Positions 36,101 to 47,500 of a stretch of 64,000 nucleotides of DNA are shown piece by piece. The notes under the pieces are model-generated. The model searched no databases and was not told the DNA's origin. It was given only the letters and a program-made list of their open reading frames with translations. Within the stretch, counting starts at the first letter, position 1. The number at the start of each line of letters is the position of its first letter. The DNA is from Nannocystis sp. (GTDB lineage Bacteria > Myxococcota_A > Polyangia > Nannocystales > Nannocystaceae). Made by a program: the position numbers and the translations under genes. Location: the NCBI GenBank assembly GCA_016712315.1, contig JADJRG010000028.1, forward strand, positions 1-64,000, read 5' to 3'.

Positions 36101-36954
36101 TTCTTCTTGCCGCCGAGGCCGAAGGAGAGCGAGACCTCGTAGCGAAAGCCGAGGAAGAGGGGCGGGGCGGTCGCCTCCATGAGGACGACGCCGCCGATCC
36201 CGAGCGAGGGCTTGCCCGGGGCCTTGCCGCTGAGGCTGAGACCGAGCTTGAACGCCTTGGTCCCGCTCGCTCGCTCGCGCGGGCCGAAGATCATCGCCGC
36301 CGCGCCGCTGATGGTCGCGCCGTCTTGGAGGAGCTTCACGGCGCCCTGGATCACCGAGAGCGTGGCGCCGTGGAAGAGGCCCCAGCCGTCGCCGCACACG
36401 TAGATCCCCGCGGTCGCGGAGCCGAGCGCCTGCGCGCGGAGGCCGACGGTGATCGTGCAGTAGGAGGCCTTGGCGGCGCGCTCGAGGCCGCTGGCGACCT
36501 CGTCGGTGAGGAGCGTGGCCGCGACCGCGCGCACCTGCGGGTCGAGAGGGCCGAGCTTCGGCAGGGTCTCGGTGAAGAAATTTGCGAGCTGCTCGTAGAG
36601 GAATTTGCCGGCGGCCTCGAGCTCGCCGCGCGCGTCGTCGTAGAGGTCGACCGTAAAACCAGCGAAGTCGCCGGCGGCGCCCTCGGTCCACTCTCGAACC
36701 TCAGAGAACGAGGTCTTGGACCAATCGACCACGTCCCCCGCCGCGGTCACGCTCCAACTACCGACGGACTCGCCCATCGTGACGACGCCGTCGCCGATCA
36801 GGCCGCCGACGTCGGTTACGCCGTCCCCGATCACCTCGGCGACATCCACGACGTCGGCGGCGATGCCCTGAGCGACGTCGACGACGGCGTCCTTGCCCTT
36901 GTTGTAGAGATCTGTGAAGGGTCTGCCCCAGCTCTTCGGGTTGAAAAAACTCAT
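33124..36954 (-). CDS. Multi-lectin protein: B-lectin, fascin-like, ricin and 7-blade PLL-type propeller
   Basis: 1276 aa with no signal peptide. Residues 1-110 hold Val/Asp/Gly-rich amphipathic helix repeats (VVDVAEVIGDGVTDVGGLIG). Residues 110-500 are unrecognised. Next is a bulb-type lectin-like part (NGLFSLYLAPNGRLVVRQ and a second copy). Then come a fascin-like beta-trefoil segment (KVAIRAQARRFVGVTDGG) and a ricin-type trefoil with QxW motifs (VALQWPWHGGNNQR, VLQWDLHGGNNQRFEL). The last ~285 residues have seven repeats of the form DVFARGADQAVWQMW, matching the seven-bladed PLL-type fucose-binding propeller. The stacked carbohydrate-binding modules suggest a cell-surface, prey-binding or exported adhesin or toxin-like factor. 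Confidence 0.8.
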   Translation of the reverse strand: MSFFNPKSWGRPFTDLYNKGKDAVVDVAQGIAADVVDVAEVIGDGVTDVGGLIGDGVVTMGESVGSWSVTAAGDVVDWSKTSFSEVREWTEGAAGDFAGFTVDLYDDARGELEAAGKFLYEQLANFFTETLPKLGPLDPQVRAVAATLLTDEVASGLERAAKASYCTITVGLRAQALGSATAGIYVCGDGWGLFHGATLSVIQGAVKLLQDGATISGAAAMIFGPRERASGTKAFKLGLSLSGKAPGKPSLGIGGVVLMEATAPPLFLGFRYEVSLSFGLGGKKKPDADGKVKWKINATKPTPNGDFYEAGATYAELALEDVCAGLDGLAPNWDAAVRAWNDPQDADRIAATAASAALSPFAPRYYGGIRAAYGQPKEPRERSVIGNAAGLVGVVGVAGDQRATFCVVAGLADPQHVSIEAVGDPTLYWWIDPNGNIKLVPLTKDLDRQRATFRMVRGLRGRGVALVVAADPPKDPRFVICSHVQGDMVMPSASLFAARWSDQKGVDRFKDESTFLLDRPVDPPAAEGSLLREGDALRAGQWRRAPNGLFSLYLAPNGRLVVRQRGDGAPNGPNAWLVYQPGIIQDAVLLWAWASPAVGPEDGNYYARVHDGRLEVRRGSPAADAGLHWQSEVHGAPGRCFAAISNQGVVTVLRGEPADPGEIVWTSPTGPIHWPLRRSVLAVQAPDSTYWVAIAGGGKADPEALIPPPAQELRAGSPHLGGWEHFELEELWSGKVAIRAQARRFVGVTDGGTRLEVKAAHVGPRQLFTLEVTATPGPRLRLARLRADANGRYVGVSGATLVADRDQAGAALFRLHELDFDLTAHAGRAFYLIARHSGLAVEPRSGDPGQGTHLVQRRLGGHEHQKWWVRYHGGPDFNLVNRATDQSIDISGGAAGNGGVALQWPWHGGNNQRIALRPAGDGTYHLVMKHSGRALDVEGGKTTSGAPVLQWDLHGGNNQRFELRLADGGPSSIWRALGGGLTSAPVITSWGPGRLDVFARGADQAVWQMWSDGQWRSWTSMGGQIPGDVSAIAPTPNRLDIFVRGMDNAVWQRWWDGSKWNGFVSLGGAITSGVCALSPFPNRWDLFARGADGALWQRTAHGGWSPWTKLDGLITTTPAALYVDGRFYVFVRGTDGALWLCSYTNAWTWQRLDGIFKGEPAVTSAGPGSVDVFVIGTDDAIWNCTLRDGAWHWSSVGGKATSDPAAISCAPGQVDVFVRGADNTLTGRRRKDGVWQPWRDYGGELQSKPALASSAPGQIDVAALSADRSLWVGTIR

Positions 36955-37073
36955 GCTCGATCCTCGTGACGGGCGGGTAGCGTCAGCGGACGACGACGCG
37001 GATCACGGGGTGTCGCACGGGCTGGGTCGGCTCGTGAACGCGCGCTGACGCCGGATGCGCCGGTCAGGACCGA

Positions 37074-38390
37074 TCAGTTGGTGAAGTCGACGGTGTAGAT
37101 CTGGGCCTGGTTGGCGTCGCCGCCGACGCTCGCGTAGCTGCCGTTCGCGTCGATATAGGTGCGGGTGCAGCTGTTGCCGGCCTTGGTCTGGGTGACGTTG
37201 ACCTTGCTATAGCCGAGGGCGAGGCCGAGGTTGGCGACGAAGCTCGGGTGGTAGTTGGCGCAGATCGCCGCGTTGTTGTTGAAGCGCATGGGCCAGGTCT
37301 TGGCGAAGTCGAAGGTGAAGCGCACGCCGCCGGGGACGTCGGTGCAGCTATGCAGGCCGCCGCTGGTCTGGCCGATGCACAAGGTGGCGCCTTTGAGGGT
37401 GAAGCAGTACTGGCGGTAGTCGGCGCCGTTGTTGACGAAGTTGCTGCACTTGAGGGCGGGGCGCAGCTCGCCGAAGGCCTGGACTCCGCTCTTGCACATG
37501 GCGCAGCCGTCTTGCTGGTTGTCGTTGCCGTCGTCGCACTCTTCGACGCCGGCTTGGACGATGCCGTCGCCGCAGGTCGCGATCTCGCAGGCGTTGGTGC
37601 AGGCGTCGGTGTCGACCTGATTGGCGTCATCACACCCTTCGACGCCTTCGTGGACGATGCCGTCGCCGCAGGCGGCGAGCTGGCAGGCGTTGGTGCACTC
37701 GTCGGTGTCGACTTGGTTGGCGTCGTCGCAGATCTCGACGCCCTCTTGGATGACGCCGTCGCCGCAGGCGGCGTCTTGGCAGGCGTTGGTGCACTCGTCG
37801 GTGTCGACCTGGTTGGCGTCGTCGCAGGCTTCGCCGGGGCCGACGACGCCGTCGCCGCAGGCGGCGAGCTGGCAGGCGTTGGTGCACTCGTCGGTGTCGT
37901 CGGTGTTGGCGTCGTCGCAGAGCTCGACGCCCTCGTGCACGAGGCCGTCGCCGCAGATCGCGAGCGTGCACGCGGCGGTGCAGGCGTTGGTGTCGGCGTT
38001 GTCTCCGCCGTCGTCGCACTCCTCGCCGGGGTCGACGTTGCCGTCGCCGCAGGCGGGGGCGGCGGGCAGGCAGAGGCCGTCCTGGCAGGTGAGGCCTCGG
38101 TCGCAGGCGTCGTCGTCGCAGGCGCAGCCTTGCTGGCCTATAGGACAGCTGTCGGTGTCAGTGGCGTCGGTGGTGCTGGTGGCGGCGGTGGTGGTTGTTG
38201 ATGGGTCGGTGGCGGTGGCGGTGTCGTCGGTCCCGGCGGCGGTGGTGGTCGTGGAGGTGAAGCCGGAGCCGGGGTTGGTGGGTGAGGATCCTGAGAAGCC
38301 GGTCTCGCCGCTGTCGTCGCCGCCGCACGCGGTGAGGAGGAGGGCGGCGAGGGCGGCGTGACGCGGCGTCTTCGCTGAAAAATAGGCCAT
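37074..38390 (-). CDS. Lipoprotein with DUF4215 Cys-rich repeats
   Basis: 438 aa. Lipobox in ALLLTACGG (Cys about 22). A Thr/Ser/Asp linker (~55 residues) is followed by six repeats of the Myxococcus Cys-rich type, CGDGxxxxGEECDDGNxxDxDxCTNxC, spaced ~33-36 residues (37510-38050 in DNA). The C-terminal ~110 residues are a globular domain with 6 Cys (KCSNFVNNGADYRQYCFTLK). DUF4215 repeats form compact disulfide-rich rods and are widespread in secreted Myxococcota proteins. The near-identical repeats (ANQVDTDECTNAC) point to recent duplication. Confidence 0.85.
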   Translation of the reverse strand: MAYFSAKTPRHAALAALLLTACGGDDSGETGFSGSSPTNPGSGFTSTTTTAAGTDDTATATDPSTTTTAATSTTDATDTDSCPIGQQGCACDDDACDRGLTCQDGLCLPAAPACGDGNVDPGEECDDGGDNADTNACTAACTLAICGDGLVHEGVELCDDANTDDTDECTNACQLAACGDGVVGPGEACDDANQVDTDECTNACQDAACGDGVIQEGVEICDDANQVDTDECTNACQLAACGDGIVHEGVEGCDDANQVDTDACTNACEIATCGDGIVQAGVEECDDGNDNQQDGCAMCKSGVQAFGELRPALKCSNFVNNGADYRQYCFTLKGATLCIGQTSGGLHSCTDVPGGVRFTFDFAKTWPMRFNNNAAICANYHPSFVANLGLALGYSKVNVTQTKAGNSCTRTYIDANGSYASVGGDANQAQIYTVDFTN

Positions 38391-38513
38391 GATGAGAGTC
38401 TGTACGGGCCTGCGGGCCGGTTCGACTCCCCTATGCGCAGGCAGGCGCGCGGCTCGCCTCCGCGCGGGCGGTGAGCGCGGAGGCGCGCGAGCAGGGGCCC
38501 GCGTCGGTGAGGC

Positions 38514-41500
38514 TCAGGCGCCGCGGGGGCGGACGCGGAAGCCGAGGCCGTGGCGGGCGGCGGCGTAGGTGCGGCCGCCGGCGAAGGCGAGCAGGGCCCG
38601 AAGGCCAGGTTCGCTCCTGCGGGCCTGGAGGGCGCCCTGGCGGGCCTCGGCGCCGAGGGGCAGGCCGAGGTGATCGAGGGCGGCGCCGAGCTCTCCGGCG
38701 GCGCAGAGGCCGACGCGGTCGCCTCCGTGTAGGACCCAGGCGCGCCACTCGCGGCTGTCGAAGCGCTCGTGCTCGTGCTCGCGGAGGACGGCCCCGAGCT
38801 GCTGCGCGAGCTTGAGGGGGACCTTGCGGGCGAGGTTCTGGGCGATCGCGGCGGAGGCGTCGTCGAGGGGGCGGCGGCGCTGGTGGCGCGGGTGGTAGGT
38901 CTGGAGGAAGGCCGCGAGCAGGCTGATCTGGGTGTCGTGGGCGAGCGCGGCGGCGAGCAGGTTGCCAGGGCGCGCGAAGAAGAGCGCGCGGCCGACCGCG
39001 AAGCGCAGGGTGGACTCGGGGGCCTGCTTGGCGCCTGGCCCTAAGACCATGACCGGCGGGTACTGGCACTTGGGACCGATCCAGAGGTCGGCGCCGGCGC
39101 GCTCGCCGAGGGCGTCGCCGTCGGCGAGGGTGTAGGGGGGCGCGGAGAGGCGCGCGCGCACGTCGCCCCAGGTGCTGTACCAGGCGGCGTCGCTGTCGCG
39201 GATGATCGCGGCCTCCGGCACGTCGAGGCGCGGCAGGCGCTCGCAGACGAAGGCGGCGGCGCCCTTCCAGAGCTGGGAGAGGGCCTCGATGAGGCCGGCG
39301 CTGGGCGGCGGGGGCTCTTGGATCGCGACCATGTCGAGGGCGCCTTGCTCGGCCAGCAGGAGCTCGTGGGCGTCGAGGAAGGCGGCGGCGCGGGGGTGCT
39401 CGGGCTCGATCGCGAGGAGGAGCTCGTAGAGGGCGTGGGCTTGGTCGAGGTCGGCGGCGCGCTCGCAGAGATCGGCGAGGGCGCTGACGCTGGCGACGTC
39501 GAAGGGATCGAGGGCGAGGATCGCCTCGAGGTTCTTGCGGATCTTGGCCGGCTCGGCGCCCGCGGCTTGATAGAGGCGATCGAGGTGGTGGCGCTCGCGC
39601 AGGCCTAGGCCGCTGAGATCGAGGGCTGCGGCGCGCTCGAGGAGGCGGATCGCGCGGCTGGGGTGCTCGTTTTGGGTGTCGGCGAGGCGGATCAGGAGGG
39701 CGGTGCGGGCGGCGTCCTCCGCCTCGCCTTGGTGGGAGCGCAGGCCGTGCTCGTTGAAGAAGCCGAGCACGAGGCGCTCGATGGTCTCTTGGGCCTCGTC
39801 GCCGCCGTAGGCCTCGAGCACGTCGAACATGCGGGCGATCGGGGCGGCGAGGTCGGGCGAGCCCTCGATGGCGTGGCTGGCGTAGGCGTAGGCGCGCTCT
39901 AGGTCGCCCTCGGCGCGCCGCTGGAGGGCGATGTGGGCGCCCTCGAGGAGGAGGTCGCGGCGGAGCTCGGGGCGTAGATCGTCGCGGACCAGCAGGCGAT
40001 CGAGGCAGGCGAGGGCGGCGTCCGGGTCGCGTCCGGCGGCGACCCAGAAGGTGACCTCGATGTGGCGGCGCTCGACGACGGCGTCCGGGTGATCGAGGAG
40101 GAGGGCGAGGCCGTCGCGCAGCGCCGCGAAGGCGCCGGCGCGCAGGGCCTCGATCCGCGCGTCGGCGTCCGGCGCGGGCTCGTCGGCTTCGGCGATGGCG
40201 AGGGCGGCGGCCTCGTGCAGCATGCCGGCCTCGACCAGCTCGCGGCCGCGCTCCAGCGGGTCAGGCCGGGTGCGGGCGAGCATCGCGGCGTAGCGGGCGG
40301 CGCGGGCGGGGTCGGCGGCGGCGCGGGCGAGCTCTTGCAGCTGGAGGATCGGTCGGGGGTCCTCGGGGGTGAGGGCGGCGGCGCGCTCGAGGCGGGCGAA
40401 TTGACGAGACCTGTCCCCAAGGCCAGCATCGGCGGCGGCGGCGAGCAGGAGCAGCTCGCCGGCGCGGCGGCGATCGTCGCCGCTGAAGAGCTTGCCGCCG
40501 TCGAGCTGGGCCTCGACGGGCTCGACGGCCTGGAGCAGCTCGCGCCAGCGGCCGGCGGCGTGGCGGTTGCGGGCGATCGCGGCGCGGATGCCGAGATCGT
40601 CGGGGTCTTGGCGGAGGGCGGAGGTGAGGCGGCGATAGGCGTCGGCGCTGCGATCGGTGGCCTCGAAGATCTGAGCGAGCAGGACCAGCGCGGGGGCGAG
40701 GTGCTGGCCGTCGCGGGTGAGCACGAAGGACTCGACGGCCTCCTCGAGCAGCGGCTCGGCCTCGGCGAGCGCGCCGGCCTCGATCAGGACCTCGCCGAGG
40801 CGCAGGCGGGCGGCGCTGTAGTCGGGGTCCTCGCGCAGGGCGGCGTCGAAGCGGGCGCGGGCGAGGCTGAGATCGTGGGTGACGCGCCAGAGGGTGCGGC
40901 CGAGCTCGGTGAGGATCCGGGCGCGTAGCTCCGCTTGGGGGATGGTGGCGAGCTGGTCGCTGATCAGGGCGTCGGCGCCGCTGAGATCGCCGGCGCTGAG
41001 GCGGAGGTGGACGAGCCCTTCGATCGCGGCGGAGAGGCGGCGGGCGCCGTCAGGATCGGCGCTGTGCTTGTCGGCGCCGCTGAGGACTTGCGAGTAGAGG
41101 CGCGCGGCCCAGTCGGGGTCGAGCAGGCGGGTGCGCGCGAGATCGGCGGCCTCGAGGAGGCCGTCCGGGTCGCCGAGCTGGGCGAGCGTGTCGACGACGA
41201 CGGGGTAGTCGGCGAGCGCGCGGGCGAGCACGGCGCGGCGCTGCAGGAGGTCGTAGTCGTCGGGGGCGCCGGCGAGGGCCTCTTCGATGACGAGCATGGC
41301 GGCGTCGCGATCGTGCGCCTCGTTCTCGAGGATCTCCGAGAGGGCGAGGGAGATCCGGCTGCGGATGTCGTGGTCCTCGTCGTCGAGGTCGTCGAGGCGA
41401 TCGCGGAGGATCGCGATCCCCTCGGCGAAGCGGCCGCCGCGGCGGTAGAGGCGGCTGAGGCCGAGGGTGACCTCGTCGTTCTCCGGGTCCTCCTCGGCGA

Positions 41501-44500
41501 GGGCCTCGAGGATGAGGGTGGCGCCCTCTTGATCGCCGAGGCCCTCCTGCAGGGCGCGGGCCTTGGCGACCAGGAGCGGGACGCGGGCGGGGCTCTTGCC
41601 GTGCGGGATCGCGGCGAGGCGGGCGTCGAGGATCGCGAGCAGGGGCTGGTAGCGGTGGGTCTGGAGGTAGAGCTCTTGGAGGTGGGTGAGGGCGGCGGGA
41701 TCGCCGGGGTGCTCGGCGTGGAGGCGCTCCCAGGTGGCGATCGCGGCCTCGGGATCGGCGATCTTGCTCTGCTGGAGCTCGGCGATCTGGATCAGCAGGG
41801 CGCGGCGCGCCTCGCCCTCGCTGCGCTCGTAGAGGCCGCGGAGCACGTCGAGGGCGGCGCGGTGATCGTCTTGGCGGAGCAGCAGCTCGGCGAGGCGCTC
41901 TTGCAGCTCGCGGCGCTCCGGCTGCTCGCGGGCGAGGGCCTCGATCCGGCGGGCGGCGTCGGCGTAGCGGTGCAGGCGCTCGAGGTCGCGGCTGAGCCCC
42001 AGCACGGCGGCGATCCGGGCGTCTTCGCTGAGGGTGGGGGCCTCGAGGTCGAGGAGGCGGGTGCGCACGTCGACGAGCTCGCGGCCCTGGCCAGCGGCGG
42101 CGTAGAGGTCAGCGAGGGCGCGCAGCGCGGGGATGTGCTGGGGGACGACGGCGAGCACGCCGCGGTAGTGCTCCTCGGCGCGGGCGGGCTCGCCTTCGCG
42201 GCTGTACAGCTCGGCGAGGCGGAGGGAGAGCTCGACCATGTGCTCGGGCAAGGTCAGCTCGCCGTGGATCCGCTCGTAGGCGGCGATCAGGCGGCGAGGC
42301 TCGCCGACGCGGGCGGCGAGGGCCTCGAGGGCGGCGCGCGCGGGTCGGTGATCAGGGTCGAGGATGATCGCCTCGATCAGCTCCTCAAAGGCCTTGATGG
42401 GGGTCTTGGGGCCCTCTTCGTAGAAGCGCGCGAAGGCGAGCGCTTGCCCGGCGCGCTCGCTGCGGGCGGCGGCGTGGCACTCGCGGTAGGCGAGGGCGAG
42501 CTCATCCCAGGCGCTGGCGACGGCGGGCCGCTGCGGCAGGATCGGGGCGCTGAGGGCGGGTAGATCGGGGAGGCCCTCGGTGAGGGCGCTCGAGGGCGGG
42601 GGCGGCGGTGCGGGCGGCGCGGGTGGCGGCCGGCTGGCGCTCATGGGTGGGGCGCTGGGAGGGCGGGCGACGCGGTGTGGGGCGCTGGGCGGGCGGCGCG
42701 GCGGCGGCGGCGGGGCGGCGGTGTGGGGCGCGCTGGCTGGGTGGGTCCTCGCGGCGGGGTTGGGCGGCGGCGGGCGGCCGGGCGCGGGTTGGTCGGGCTC
42801 GATGAGATCGTCGGCTTCGAGCAGGTCGTCGTCGGTCTCGAGCTCGGCGTCGAGAGGCTCGAGGTCGGTCTCGGCGTCGAGGGGCTCGAGCTCGGTGATC
42901 TCAGTGATGTTGGTGACGTTGGTGACGTTGGTGACCTCGGCGGGCTCGACGATGTCGCTGAGCTCGACGACGGCGGTGTGTTCGGTGATCTCCACGGGCT
43001 CAGCGCTCGCTTCGGGGCGCGGGAGGAAGGTGTGGGAGGCGATCCCGAGGCGGCGCCAGAGCTGCTCGTCGCCGTGCTCCGGCGCGGTGACGTGGGGGTG
43101 CAGCAGGGGATCGCGAGGCGACGGGGGCGTGACGTAGACGCCGGTCGCGGCGGCGAGCCGCCAGAGGGCGCGGTGCGGCTCGGGGAGCTCGCCTTCAGCG
43201 GGGGGCAGGCTGGGGCGCAGGCGCCAGGCGCTGAGGCGGGCGCGCAGGGCGTACTCCGGGCGGGCGAGGGCGACTTCGTAGAGCTCGGCGAGGCCGTAGA
43301 GCAGGGTGATCTCTTGCTCGAGGTGGCGGGGCGTGGGGGGCTGGCCGGGGCGCCGTTGGCCGTGGAGGCGCTGGATCTCCCACGAGGGGAGGAGGAGGCG
43401 GATCTCCGTGAGATGCTCGCGCTGGGCTAGGCGATCGAGCTCGCGGCGGGCTTCGTCGTGCTGGGGGGCGAGGGCGAGCACCCGCAGCCACTCCGTCGCG
43501 GCGCCGCGCGGATCGTGGAGCTCACCCTCGCGGAGGAGGGCGCGCTGGCCGAGCAGGGGGATCCGGGCGGTCGGATCGTCGCTCGCGGCGATCAGATCTT
43601 GGAGGGCGATGAGGGTGGCGAGGGCGCCGAGCGGGGGCTGCCCTTCGGGGCGATCGCGGTCGAGATCGCTGGCGATCGCGCGAAAACGCGGGAGCAGGAG
43701 CGCGCCGCCGGGGTCGTGGCCGAGGCCGCCGCGCAGGGTGCGGAGGGCGGCGAGGCCGTCGCTGGCGCGCTGCTCCTCGATGGTGGCTGCGGCGAGCAGG
43801 GCGCTGAGGCCGTCGCTGCGGCGACCTTGCGCGAAGTGGCGGCGGGCGATCGCGCGGCGGAGATCCGCGAGCTCGGGCCAGCGCTGGTGGGCCTCGGCGA
43901 TCTCGACGAGCAGGTCGAGCGCCTCCTCGGCGAGGGACTCCTCTTCGCCGACGAGCTGCTCCCATAAGGTGCGCAGGCGGGCGATCGCGGCCCTTGGGTC
44001 GCCGACGTGTTTCTCCAGGATCCGGGCGATCGCGGCGTGGGCCTCGAAGCGGGCGAGGTTGGAGGTGGCGCGGGCGAGGCGCTCCTCGTGCACGGCGATC
44101 TGCTCGGACCAGAGCTGGTTGCCCTCGGCGAGGGCTTCGATCTGGCGGGCGAGGTCTTGATCGTCCGGGCGGGCTTGATGCGCGACGCGCAGGTAGGCGA
44201 TCGCGCGCTGCGGATCGCGGAGCTGGTCCTTGGCGATCGCCGCGGCGGCGCGGAGCTGCTCGATCGAGGCGTGATCGCCGAGCACGCCGCGCTCGCGGGC
44301 GCGCTGGACCTCTTGATCGAGGACGGCGAGGTAGTCGGACCACAAACCATGCTCGGCGGCGAGCGACTTGAGGCGATCGTGGGCGGCGCGGGCCTCGGCG
44401 CGGGCGTCCGGGCCGGCGCTGACGCCGACGAAGTAGGCCTTCTTGGCCCAGCCGAAGGCGAGGCCGGGGTCGTGGATCTGATCGAGGGCGGTGAGCGAGG

Positions 44501-47500
44501 CGCTCATGCACAGCTCGATCTGGCCCTTGACGTCGGCGCGCTGGCTCATCTCGCCGAAACGCTCGCCGTAGGCGTGGAGGAGGTCCTTCCACATGTCGTG
44601 GCGGCCGGCGAAGGCGACGATCTTGGCGCGCAGGCCGGCGTGGGAGGGGGCGATGCCGAGGCCCTTGCCGAGCAGCGCCATAGCCCTCTTGTAGTGCTGG
44701 AGGTGGACCTCGCAGAGCTCGGCCATGTGCTCGAGCACGGCGATCTGCTGGCCAGGATCGCGCAGGAGGGTGAGGCGGCGATCGAGGGTGCGCAGGGCGG
44801 CTTGGTGATCGCTGGCGAGCTCCTGGAGATCGGCGAGGATCCGCAGGCCCTCGGGGTCCTCGCCGGCCTCGTCGGTGTAGCGGGCGAAGGCGTTGAGGCC
44901 GGCGCGGGGATCGCCGAGGTGCTCGACCCAGGTCTTGGCGATCCGCTCGAGGAGGAGGCGGCGCTCGGCGCGGTCGTCGGCGGCGAGCAGGAGGATCTCG
45001 GCGTGGCGGACGAGGCGGCGGTGATCGGCGGCGCGGGTGTAGAGCTGGAGGAGGCGGCGGTTGATCTGGCGGTTGCCAGGGGCGATCGCCTGCTGGAGCT
45101 GCTCGAGCACGCGGGCGGCGGCGGCGGCGTTGTCGAGGTGATCGGCGAGCACCTCGGCGCGCTCGAGGCCGAGCTGGAGGATCTCTTCGTCGGTGTCGAC
45201 GAGCTCTTGCAGGTTGCCGAGCATCGCGCCGAGGCCGTGCCAGGAGGCGATCGCGCGGTAGATCCGGGTCAAGGCCTCGACCGCGCCGCGGTGGTCGCGG
45301 TGGATCCGCAGCACCTTCTCGAAGGCGGAGCAGGCGAGGTCGGGGTCGCTGAGGTGATCCTCGGCGATGTGGCCGAGCCGCATGAGGTAGTCGAGCTGGC
45401 GGATCGGCGGGGTGCGGCCGGAGGCGGCGGCCTTGCCGAGCAGGGCGGCGAGCTCCTGGTAGAGCTCGCTGTGCTCGTAGATCGCGGCGATCTTGTCGAC
45501 GACGTCGAGGTTGTGCGGATCGAGGGCGAGCAGGTCGGCGTAGACGCGGGCGGCCTTGCGCTGGTCGGCGAGGCGGGCCTCGGCGATGCTGGCCATGCGC
45601 CGTAAGAGGGGGATCTTGGCGCGCGCGTCGGTGGTGACGCTGAGCTCGCGCTCGAGGGTCTGGTAGAGCTTGTCGTAGCGGCCGGTGGCGATGTAGAGGG
45701 CGGCGAGGCGGCGGTGGATCTCTGGATCATCGGCGCGGTAGCCGACGAGCTGATCACAGGCCCAGATCGCGCTCTCGTTGTCTTGCAGCTCGTCCTGCCA
45801 GATCTCGGCCATCTGCCGGACGAGCGCCATCTGCTGGGCGGGGCGGCGGGCGGCCTCGTACTGCTGGCGGAGGATGGTGATGAGGCCGCTGTAGTCGCCG
45901 ACGCGGCGGTAGAGATCGGCGAGGGCGGCCTCGGCGTTGGCGTCGTCGGGGGCGACGGTGAGCAGCTCGCTGAGGAGGTCGATGGCGCGCGCGGGGTCGA
46001 TGGTGCGCTCGCGGTAGGCCTGGGTGAGCCGGCGGAGCACGGCGAGGCGCTGCTCCGGATCGTGGGCGCGGCGGAGCTCGTTCTCCTGCGATTGGATGAG
46101 CTGATCGAGGATGCGGATCCGCTTCTCCAGGCGGGCGATCGGCTCGCGGGGGCGGTAGTCGTTGGGGTAGGCGGCCTGCATGCGCTGCCAGGCGTCGAGG
46201 GCGCCGTCGAGGTCGCCGAGGCGGCGCTCACTGATCTCGGCGAGCTCGACGAACTCCTCGGCGAAGGCGGGGTCGTGGAGGGGCGAGCTGGGGCCGCGCA
46301 CGTTGGCGGCCTGATCGACCTGATAAAGCAAGAGGTCGCGCAGGTGCGACCAGGAGTTCTTGCGCCGCCAGTGCTCTTTGTAGCCCTCGAAGGCGACCCG
46401 GTTGAAGGGCTCGCGCTCGAGGACCTTGAAGAAGAAGTAGGAGGCGCGCTCGTCGTTGTGCAGCTCGTCGCGGTAGATCTCGGCGGCGCGGAGGAGGCGG
46501 GCGGCGGGGATGGCGTCGGGCTGCTGCTCGGCGTGGGCCTCGAGCAGGCCGACGAGCGCCTCGTAGTCGCCGAGGCTGCCGTAGAGCTCCTCTAGGCGGC
46601 GCCAGGCGGGGCCGTCGGGGCCCTCGAAGCGGCTGGCCGCCTCGTAGCAGACGCGCGCCTCTTCGCGGCGGGCGAGGTGGGTCTCGAGCAATTCTCCGCG
46701 CTGGATCCAGAGGTCGTAGGCGTCTTCGGGATCGACGAAGCCGAGCCAGCGGTTGTAGAGATCATCGAGCTCGGTCCAGCGCTCGCCGGCGCTGAGCTGC
46801 TCGGCGAGCATGGTGCCGGCTTCGTAGTGATCCGGGCGCAGGCTGAGGGTGCGGCGCAGGAGCTTGAGCAGCTCGCGCCCGTCACCTTGCTTATGGGCCA
46901 GCTTGGCGGCGCGGAAGAAGATGTCCGCGGCCTTGCCGAGGCCCTCGTCGCTGGCCTTGCCGGAGCCGAGGTAGAGGACGCCGAAGGCGCGCAGCGCCCG
47001 GAGGTCGTCAGGGTTGGCCTTGAGGGCGGCCTGGAGGTGGAGGGCGGCGGCGGCGACGTTGTCGTGCTCCTCGGCCTGGATCCGCGCGAGCTGGAGGTGG
47101 AGGGCGGTGAAGCGCTCTCGATCGGCGGCGGGATCGAGGCGGGTGAGCTCGGCCTGCATCAGCTCGCTGGCGCGCGACCAGGCGCCGGCGTTGAGGTAGA
47201 GGCGGATCAGGGCCTCGCTGGCGGCGCGGGCGCCGGGGTCGCGGGCGAGGGCGCGCTGGTAGAGGAGGATCGCCTCGCGGATCGCCATGAAGCTCTCCTC
47301 GAGGAGCTGGGCGAGCGCGATGAGGGCGGCCGGCACGGCGCTGGGATCGCGGCGCTCGAGGTCGTGGATCCGCAGGCGCATCAGGACGGCGCGCTCGCGC
47401 GGCCAGTCGAGCTCGGCGTAGAGGACCTCGAGCTGGGCGATCGCGCGCTCGTTGTCCGGCTGGGCCTGGAGGAGGCGGGCGAGCGCGTGCGCGGCGGCGG

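Noticed and set aside
33217..36969. 1250-aa open frame on the plus strand
   Set aside because: It lies antisense to the multi-lectin gene, whose minus-strand protein has clear domains. Such antisense frames are common in DNA with very GC-rich third codon positions, and this one gives only low-complexity Ala/Gly/Asp sequence.
37510..38050. CRISPR-like array (regular ~105-bp repeats)
   Set aside because: The repeats code for DUF4215 Cys-rich units in a lipoprotein and vary as proteins do; there are no short direct repeats with unique spacers.
38471..38815. Plus-strand frames within and beside the 38.5-47.8 kb gene
   Set aside because: They overlap the giant TPR frame and show only Arg/Gly/Ala-rich sequence without domains; they are composition shadows.
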